A program made the translations under genes and the position numbers. Below the pieces are notes generated by a model, which saw only the letters and a list, made by a program, of their open reading frames with translations, was not told the origin of the DNA and did no database searches. A stretch of 64,000 nucleotides of DNA from CAVPFA01 sp963703655 (GTDB taxonomy: Bacteria > Actinomycetota > Acidimicrobiia > Acidimicrobiales > Bog-793): assembly GCA_963703655.1 (NCBI GenBank), contig CAVPFA010000003.1, positions 744,001 to 808,000 of the forward strand, read 5' to 3'. Of the stretch, positions 58,673 to 64,000 are shown piece by piece. Position 1 is the stretch's first letter; each line of letters begins with the position of its first letter.

Positions 58673-59920
58673 ATGTCTGAGGCTATGCGAAGCTTGGTCA
58701 CCGCGCTGTTTGCGCCTAAGAGGCGCGGACGGCTGACGGCGCTTTCGCTCATGGTTTCGGTCATGTTGCTGGCGGGCGTCGTTACGCCTCTGATCCTTGC
58801 CGAAGGTCCTGCGGGCGCCGACCAAGTGGCCACACTTCAAGAACGCGCTCAGGTGATTGCAGCGGAGATTCAGACTGCCAACGTCAGGCTGGCCGTCCTC
58901 GACGAGAGCTATCTCGAGGCCAAGGCTCGCGTCGCATGGCTCGCTCAGAAGGTGACCAACGCCACCAAGGCAATCGATCGGACCGAGTCGACACTCAGCC
59001 AGGATCGTTCGCATCTCCGCGAAGTTGCAATAGAAGCCTACGTGACCGGCGGTGCGTCGCAGAGCTTTTCCGTGCTCTTCAGCAGCACGCAGCAGACCGC
59101 CGGCATGCAGCAGGCCTATATCCAAGCGGCGAGTGGCAATCTGAGCGAGTCCGAGACGACGGTCCTGATCGTTCAGCGGCAGCTGTCGATCGAACGGGCT
59201 GCGCTCGATTACAACGAGAGGGTCGCGACGGCCAACGAGCGCACCATTGCCACCGACTTCGGGCAAGCCAAGGCCATCGCCGCCCAGTTGACCAGCGAGG
59301 AGGCCAAAGTCAAGGGCCAGCTGGCAGTAGCTGTTGCAGCGGCTGAGCAAGCCAAGGCCGCAGCCTTTGCCGCCGCTCTGGAAAAGGCAGCAGCAATCGC
59401 CGCCGCGCAACAGCAACAGCAGCAACAGCAGTTGCAACAGCAACAATTGCAACAACAACAACAACAACAACAGCAGCAGCAGCAGCAGCAGCAGCAACAA
59501 TCACAACAACAGCCACAACAGCAGGCTCCTTCACTACCGCCCCCGCCACCACCGGTCGCCTCAGGTGGCGGCGCAGCTCAAATCGCCGTGAACGCCGCCC
59601 AGAGCCAGCGCGGGGTCCCCTACGTCTGGGGAGGTGCCACGCCGGGAGTCGGCTTCGACTGCTCAGGCCTGACCATGTGGGCGTGGGGCCAGGCCGGCGT
59701 CTCGCTCCAACACGGGGCGACACCCCAGTACTACGAGATACAGCACGTCTCGATGTCCGATCTTCAGCCCGGTGACCTCGTGTTCTACGGCGACGCTGCT
59801 GTCCTCGAGCACGTCGTCATGTACATCGGCGGCGGGGAGGTAGTGCAGGCGGAGGAGACGGGCACAAACATCATGGACACGCCGCTGTGGCCGGGCGCGT
59901 ACGGCGCGGGTCGACCCTGA
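58673..59920 (+). CDS. Secreted NlpC/P60 peptidoglycan hydrolase with polyglutamine tract
   Basis: A 415-residue cell-wall D,L-endopeptidase. Residues 21-50 form a signal peptide or anchor (VSVMLLAGVVTPLILAEG, probable cleavage before DQVAT). A coiled coil covers about 50-240, then a glutamine tract at 246-284 and a Pro-rich linker. The catalytic domain occupies about 298-415, with C330 in GVGFDCSGLTMW and H380 in VLEHVVMYIGGG. It resembles RipA-type hydrolases, whose coiled coil restrains activity until partners such as FtsEX release it. The ATG has GGGGGGA 6 bases upstream. It is probably a division or growth hydrolase. Confidence 0.92.
   Translation: MSEAMRSLVTALFAPKRRGRLTALSLMVSVMLLAGVVTPLILAEGPAGADQVATLQERAQVIAAEIQTANVRLAVLDESYLEAKARVAWLAQKVTNATKAIDRTESTLSQDRSHLREVAIEAYVTGGASQSFSVLFSSTQQTAGMQQAYIQAASGNLSESETTVLIVQRQLSIERAALDYNERVATANERTIATDFGQAKAIAAQLTSEEAKVKGQLAVAVAAAEQAKAAAFAAALEKAAAIAAAQQQQQQQQLQQQQLQQQQQQQQQQQQQQQQQSQQQPQQQAPSLPPPPPPVASGGGAAQIAVNAAQSQRGVPYVWGGATPGVGFDCSGLTMWAWGQAGVSLQHGATPQYYEIQHVSMSDLQPGDLVFYGDAAVLEHVVMYIGGGEVVQAEETGTNIMDTPLWPGAYGAGRP
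59408..59524 (+). repeat. CAA/CAG tract encoding polyglutamine
   Basis: This segment is almost entirely CAA and CAG codons: 35 glutamines in 39 residues, including a run of 17, interrupted by two Leu, one Ser and one Pro. It contains a pure stretch of seven CAA followed by eight CAG codons. Such microsatellites can change length by slippage in whole codons. Confidence 0.95.
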
Positions 59921-59970
59921 CAGCGGAGCGACCCTGACAGCGGAGCGACCCTGACCGCGGAGATCCGCGC
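59914..59970. repeat. 17-base tandem repeats followed by a hairpin
   Basis: GACCCTGACAGCGGAGC occurs at 59914-59930 and 59931-59947, with a partial third copy from 59948. The first copy contains the NlpC gene stop. CGCGGA-GA-TCCGCG at 59957-59970 forms a tight hairpin, and GGCCC/GGGCC arms follow to 59991. This is a probable bidirectional terminator between convergent genes. Confidence 0.5.
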
Positions 59971-60027
59971 CCGGCCCTGAGGGCTGGGCCGACCCCGAAC
60001 CGCTGAGCTCCGCGCTCGGCCCTTAGG

Positions 60028-60864
60028 TCAGCCGGTCTCGGCTTGGTCGTGGGCAGCCAATGCCGCCGGGGGAATCCGGCCCGCTGCTGCACCGCCAGGG
60101 CCCGGCACTCCCGCGAAGCGGTACGCCGTGGCCTCTCGACTCGCCTGGCAGACCCACGCGCGCCCGGTCTCGACACCGGCCATCCGCGCCAGTACCGCGT
60201 CGGCGATGTCGGTCGGCGCTATCAGCGGGAACTCCGCGGCGGCGACCATCTCCTTCACCTCGTCGCTCAACAACGGCGTGTCCACGATCCCCGGACAGAT
60301 CGCATTGATCGTGATGCCCTTCGCCTCGAGTTGCGGAGCCAGCGCTCGAACGAGACCGACGACGGCGTGCTTGGACATCGCGTAGACGGGGTCGGGCGAG
60401 TACGAGATCAGTCCGGCGAGCGACGCGGTCGCGACGATGGCGCCGCCGCCGCGACCGTGCATCGACGGAACGACGGCCCTCACGCCGTAGAAGACACCGT
60501 CGACGTTGACGCTGAGGATGCGGCGATAGGCCTCGTCCGACACCGCGGTCACGTCCGGTTCGGGAGTGAGGACGCCGGCGTTCAAGAACGCGAGGTCGAT
60601 CCCGCCGAAGGAGTCCACGGCCGCGGCCATGACCCGGAGCCACTCGAAAGGATCGCCGACGTCGGCGCAGACGTAACGTGCATCGAGCTCCGCGGCGAGG
60701 TTGTGACCGGGCTTCTCGACGAGATCGACGAGGACCAGCGAGGCACCCGCACCCGCGAGCCGGCGCGCAGTGGCAAGACCGATCCCGGAGGCCGCTCCGG
60801 TTACGACGGCGACCCTGCCCTCGAGGGCGAACCCGCGACGAGTGCTTTCGCCTGTAACGCTCAC
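60028..60864 (-). CDS. Short-chain dehydrogenase/reductase
   Basis: A 278-residue SDR. VAVVTGAASGIGLATARRL is the cofactor motif, LAFLNAGVL the NAG motif, and VATASLAGLISYSPDPVYAMSKHAV supplies Ser, Tyr and Lys in order. GTG 60864 is chosen because GGAGGG lies 5 bases upstream; the frame extends farther without homology. It diverges from the MDR gene. The substrate is unknown. Confidence 0.89.
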   Translation of the reverse strand: MSVTGESTRRGFALEGRVAVVTGAASGIGLATARRLAGAGASLVLVDLVEKPGHNLAAELDARYVCADVGDPFEWLRVMAAAVDSFGGIDLAFLNAGVLTPEPDVTAVSDEAYRRILSVNVDGVFYGVRAVVPSMHGRGGGAIVATASLAGLISYSPDPVYAMSKHAVVGLVRALAPQLEAKGITINAICPGIVDTPLLSDEVKEMVAAAEFPLIAPTDIADAVLARMAGVETGRAWVCQASREATAYRFAGVPGPGGAAAGRIPPAALAAHDQAETG

Positions 60865-61007
60865 TGGTCCCTCCACCGGAGTGCCTTCCCAGCGAAGCCG
60901 CTCCCGGAGACGCATCGTAGGCACGCTGGCGACGCCGTTCGGACAGCCCCCGAGCCTTCGAAGCGTGGGCGGGCGGCAAAGGTTCGACCGCGCCTACGCT
61001 GCCTGCC

Positions 61008-61952
61008 ATGCGCGCGGTCATCATCGAGACAGGTTCCCTCATCGTGGGCGAGCGGCCCGACCCGGTGCCAGGCACGGGCGAGCTTCTCGTCGCGATCCAG
61101 GCCGCAGGTCTGAACGGAGCGGACCTCCACCAGCGAGCAGGCGGGTATCCGGCTCCGCCGGGCTCGCCTCCCGACATTCCGGGCCTGGAGCTCGCGGGCG
61201 TCGTCGCGGCGACAGGTCCCGGCGTCGAGCGCTTCGCCGTCGGCGATCGAGTCATGGCCGTCGTCGGTGGCGGCGCCCAGGCCGAGCTGGCGATCGTCCA
61301 GGAGCGCACCGCACTACCGGTGCCCGACGCACTCTCACCTCTCGAGGCCGGCGGGTTCCCCGAGGCGTTCACGGTCGCTCACGATGCCCTCTTCACCCAG
61401 TGTGGGCTTGGGTCCGGAGAGCGCGTCCTCGTCAACGGTGCGGCCGGTGGGGTGGGCATCGCTGGGGTCCAACTCGCGCTCGTAGCCGGCGCCAGCGTGA
61501 TCGCGAGCGTGCGCAATCCGGACCTGAGAGGCGCCGTGGAGGCGTTCGGCGCTACCGCCGTCGACCCGTCAGACACGGCCGCGTTCGGCCCCTACGACGT
61601 AATTCTGGAGCTCTGCGGGGCGCCGAACCTCGAGACCAACCTGAACACGATCGCGATCGGTGGCCGGCTGGCGATCATCGGTGTCGGCGCAGGCGCACGA
61701 GGAGAGATCGACTTGCGCCAGGTCATGATGCGGCGTGCGACAATCCACGGCTCGACGCTGCGGGCTCGGCCGCTCGAGAGCAAGGCGATTGCGGCGCGGC
61801 TCGTCGAGCGGCACGTCCTGCCTCATGTCTCGGCGGGACGACTGCGGGTTCCCATTGAACAGGTCTTCGGGATGAAGGACGTCGACGCCGCCTACGCACG
61901 GTTCGAGGCGGGAGCAAAGCTCGGCAAGATCGTCCTCGACATGACCGGTTGA
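61008..61952 (+). CDS. Quinone-reductase-like medium-chain dehydrogenase (MDR)
   Basis: A 314-residue MDR protein of the zinc-free QOR type. The N-terminal GroES-like domain has LVAIQAAGLNGADLHQRAGG, IPGLELAGVVAATGPGVERF and VGDRVMAVVGGG. The Rossmann domain has VLVNGAAGGVGIAGVQLAL, and GKIVLDM is the usual end. No zinc ligand cluster is visible. It probably reduces quinones or enoyl substrates with NADPH. Its stop overlaps the acetoacetyl-CoA synthetase start as TTGA, so the two are coupled. Confidence 0.9.
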   Translation: MRAVIIETGSLIVGERPDPVPGTGELLVAIQAAGLNGADLHQRAGGYPAPPGSPPDIPGLELAGVVAATGPGVERFAVGDRVMAVVGGGAQAELAIVQERTALPVPDALSPLEAGGFPEAFTVAHDALFTQCGLGSGERVLVNGAAGGVGIAGVQLALVAGASVIASVRNPDLRGAVEAFGATAVDPSDTAAFGPYDVILELCGAPNLETNLNTIAIGGRLAIIGVGAGARGEIDLRQVMMRRATIHGSTLRARPLESKAIAARLVERHVLPHVSAGRLRVPIEQVFGMKDVDAAYARFEAGAKLGKIVLDMTG

Positions 61953-64000
61953 CACCCGACCGAGCCACGGGTGACCAGCGGCCGCCAGTAGCCGAAGGCG
62001 ACCTTCTCTACACGCCCTCGCCCGAGCGAGTCCGGCTGGCACGGATCACCGACTATCTCGACTGGCTCGCCGCACGCCGCGGCCTGGCGTTCGCTGACTA
62101 CGACGATCTGTGGTCCTGGTCGGTCGCGGACCTCCAAGGATTCTGGTCGTCGGTCTGGGACTGGGCGGGAATCCGTGCCTCCAAGGAGCCGGCAGTCGTA
62201 TGCGAGCGTGGGATTGGGGCGGAGGGAGCAAGTTTCTTCGTGGGAGCGGAGCTCAACTATGTGGACCAGGTGCTCAAGGCCACAGACGCCGATCCGGCCG
62301 TCGTCACGCTCGACGAAGAAGGCAGACGCGGCGAGGTCACCTACGGCCAGCTCCACCAAATGGCGGGCGCGGCCGCGAAGGGCCTCCGCCGGCTCGGTGT
62401 AAGCCGGGGAGACCGTGTCGCAGCGGTTCTCCCCAACGGCCTGCCGGCCATCGTCGCCTTCCTCGCGACTGCGAGCCTGGGGGCGATCTGGTCGAGTTGC
62501 GCGCCCGAGTTCGGCGCGGCCAGCATGGTCGACCGATTCAGCCAGATCGGACCGAAGGTACTGCTGGTCGCGGACGGCTACCGCTACGGCGGCCGAGTCT
62601 TCGACCTTGGGGAGAAGACCAGCGCGCTCGTTCGAGCCCTGGGCACCGGCCTCGTGACAGTGATTGTGCCAGTACTTGCTGAACCGCCCCGAGCCGGCGC
62701 AGGCGACCGCGGGTCGGTTATCGGCTGGGAGGACCTCTGCGGCGAGGCCGGCGCTCTGCGGCCCGTTCAGGTGCCTGCGGATCACCCGCTTTGGGTCCTG
62801 TACTCCTCGGGCACGACCGGTCTGCCCAAGCCGATCGTGCACGGGCACGCCGGGATCGTGGCCGAGCACGCGAAGATCCTCTCGCTGCATCAGGATCTGG
62901 GGCCGTCCGACCGTTTCTTCTGGTTCACGACGACCGGTTGGATGATGTGGAACTATCTCGTGGGGGGCCTTCTCGTCGGCGCCACCGTCGTCTGTTTCGA
63001 TGGGAACCCGTTCCACCCCGACCCGGTGAGGCTCTGGAGGCTGGCCGCAGACGAGGCCGTGACATGCTTCGGTGTCAGCGCGGCCTATCTCGAGACTTGC
63101 CGCAAGCTGGCTCTGGCACCGCGGGAGGAGTGTGACCTCTCGAAGCTCCGGACGATCGGATCCACCGGATCGCCGTTGTCACCCGAGGGCTTTGCTTGGG
63201 CCAGCACGGCTGCAGGCGACGCGGTGCTCGTCGGGTCGGTGTCGGGCGGGACCGACGTCTGCACGGCATTTCTCGCCTCGTGCCCGACGCTGCCGGTGCG
63301 CGCCGGCGAACTTCAGTGCAGGGCCCTCGGAGCAGCGGTGGAGGCCTTCGGCCCGGACGGCCGTCCGCTCGTCGACGAGGTCGGCGAGCTCGTCGTCACC
63401 GAGCCGATGCCTTCGATGCCCGTCGAACTGTGGGGGGACCACGACGGCTCCCGGCTGCACGCGAGCTACTTCGCAGAGTTTCCTGGTGTCTGGCGACACG
63501 GAGACTGGGTCAAGATCACTTCGCGCTCGAGTGCGGTGGTCTACGGCCGGTCGGACGCGACTCTCAACCGCGGCGGCATCCGCATCGGGACCGCGGAGCT
63601 TTACCGGGTCGTCGAGGCGATCGACGGAGTTGCCGAAAGCCTGGCGATCGACACGAGCGAGCTCGGACGCGACGGCGAATTGCTCCTGTTCGTCGTCCGC
63701 TCGGCGCAGGTCGGCTCCCCGGAGGTTTCCGGGCGGCAAGTCGATGGCCCGGAGGCGTCCATCCGAGGCGCGGCCTCGCCGGACGACCTCGCCGCCGAGA
63801 TCGCGGCCGCAGTCCGGCTGAAGCTCTCGCCTCGCCACGTGCCTGACCGGATCATCGAGGTCCGTGCTCTTCCCCACACCCTGAACGGCAAGAAGGTCGA
63901 GGTCCCGATCCGGCGCATCCTCCTCGGAGCGAACCCCTCCGACGTCGTGTCCGCCGACGCCTTGGCGGATCCAGATGCCCTTGTGCACCTTCTCGACGCG
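61949..64000 (+). CDS. Acetoacetyl-CoA synthetase, partial at the 3' edge
   Basis: The frame opens at TTG 61949, overlapping the upstream stop, and runs 684 codons to the window end without a stop. It is an ANL adenylate-forming enzyme: LLYTPSPERV and FWSSVWDW at the N-terminus, LYSSGTTGLPKPIVHGH as the P-loop, FWFTTTGWMMWNYLVGGLL, RHGDWVKI and the C-terminal lysine in LPHTLNGKKVEVPI. The tryptophan-rich N-terminus and overall order fit acetoacetyl-CoA synthetase, which activates acetoacetate with ATP. Little of the protein should be missing, as the family is 640-690 residues. Confidence 0.9.
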   Translation, partial: MTPDRATGDQRPPVAEGDLLYTPSPERVRLARITDYLDWLAARRGLAFADYDDLWSWSVADLQGFWSSVWDWAGIRASKEPAVVCERGIGAEGASFFVGAELNYVDQVLKATDADPAVVTLDEEGRRGEVTYGQLHQMAGAAAKGLRRLGVSRGDRVAAVLPNGLPAIVAFLATASLGAIWSSCAPEFGAASMVDRFSQIGPKVLLVADGYRYGGRVFDLGEKTSALVRALGTGLVTVIVPVLAEPPRAGAGDRGSVIGWEDLCGEAGALRPVQVPADHPLWVLYSSGTTGLPKPIVHGHAGIVAEHAKILSLHQDLGPSDRFFWFTTTGWMMWNYLVGGLLVGATVVCFDGNPFHPDPVRLWRLAADEAVTCFGVSAAYLETCRKLALAPREECDLSKLRTIGSTGSPLSPEGFAWASTAAGDAVLVGSVSGGTDVCTAFLASCPTLPVRAGELQCRALGAAVEAFGPDGRPLVDEVGELVVTEPMPSMPVELWGDHDGSRLHASYFAEFPGVWRHGDWVKITSRSSAVVYGRSDATLNRGGIRIGTAELYRVVEAIDGVAESLAIDTSELGRDGELLLFVVRSAQVGSPEVSGRQVDGPEASIRGAASPDDLAAEIAAAVRLKLSPRHVPDRIIEVRALPHTLNGKKVEVPIRRILLGANPSDVVSADALADPDALVHLLDA

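Noticed and set aside
1..64000. tRNA or rRNA genes, CRISPR arrays, insertion sequences and integrases
   Set aside because: No tRNA T-loop pattern, regularly spaced repeat array, transposase or integrase motif was recognised on either strand by eye.

Overview
The window is high-GC DNA with frequent GTG and TTG starts, 4-base start/stop overlaps, and gene orders (rplS-trmD-rimM-khpA-rpsP-ffh-ftsY-smc-mutM-rnc and plsX-rpmF-yceD-coaD-rsmD-recG-yloV-rpmB) typical of Actinobacteria. GTP-type PEP carboxykinase, an Fpg paralogue, actinobacterial DUF2469 and ethylmalonyl-CoA pathway enzymes point the same way. An Acidimicrobiia-like lineage is plausible, but this is inference from gene content only. 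No rRNA, tRNA, CRISPR array or insertion sequence was recognised, and no gene-free stretch exceeds 300 bases.

Layout. (1) 1-9060 is an accessory catabolic island: a partial TIM-barrel-like protein, three amidohydrolase-2 family proteins (one without the metal-binding histidines), a mandelate racemase/muconate lactonizing family enzyme, an acetamidase/formamidase family enzyme, a Gfo/Idh/MocA oxidoreductase, an AtzA/TrzN-like amidohydrolase and an SDR. Three perfect palindromes lie in its two divergent promoter regions. (2) 9168-30351 is the housekeeping translation, secretion, chromosome and lipid block, almost all on the minus strand. (3) 30525-38593 holds leaderless pckG, then a tandemly duplicated pair of a small Tat-signal protein and a DUF4331 protein, an MFS transporter and a stand-alone RAM domain. 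(4) 38659-43694 is a suf iron-sulfur assembly locus with three extra genes. (5) 43839-58435 is mixed metabolism. A mesaconyl-CoA hydratase-type MaoC protein, a methylsuccinyl-CoA dehydrogenase and a malyl-CoA lyase lie close together and together make up the later half of the ethylmalonyl-CoA pathway. fumC and pckG could take its C4 products onward. (6) 58673-64000 holds a polyglutamine NlpC/P60 hydrolase with OmpR-type boxes upstream, an SDR, a quinone-reductase-like MDR protein and a partial acetoacetyl-CoA synthetase.

Sequence quality. Six genes are broken by single-base indels: the MR/MLE enzyme, rimM, ffh (five), recG (eight), the distal DUF4331 gene and the malyl-CoA lyase. After correction each gives a full-length family member with an integral codon count. 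The breaks are concentrated in ffh and recG, while ftsY and the 3.5-kb smc between them are intact. Most are probably consensus errors, but the clustering deserves a look.

The most interesting candidates are the duplicated Tat/DUF4331 module (a possible hitchhiker export pair), the amidohydrolase island with a pseudoenzyme and shared operators, acidic repeat insertions in KhpA and RecG, a CTG start for rnc, and in-phase GTAAC boxes before a cell-wall hydrolase.
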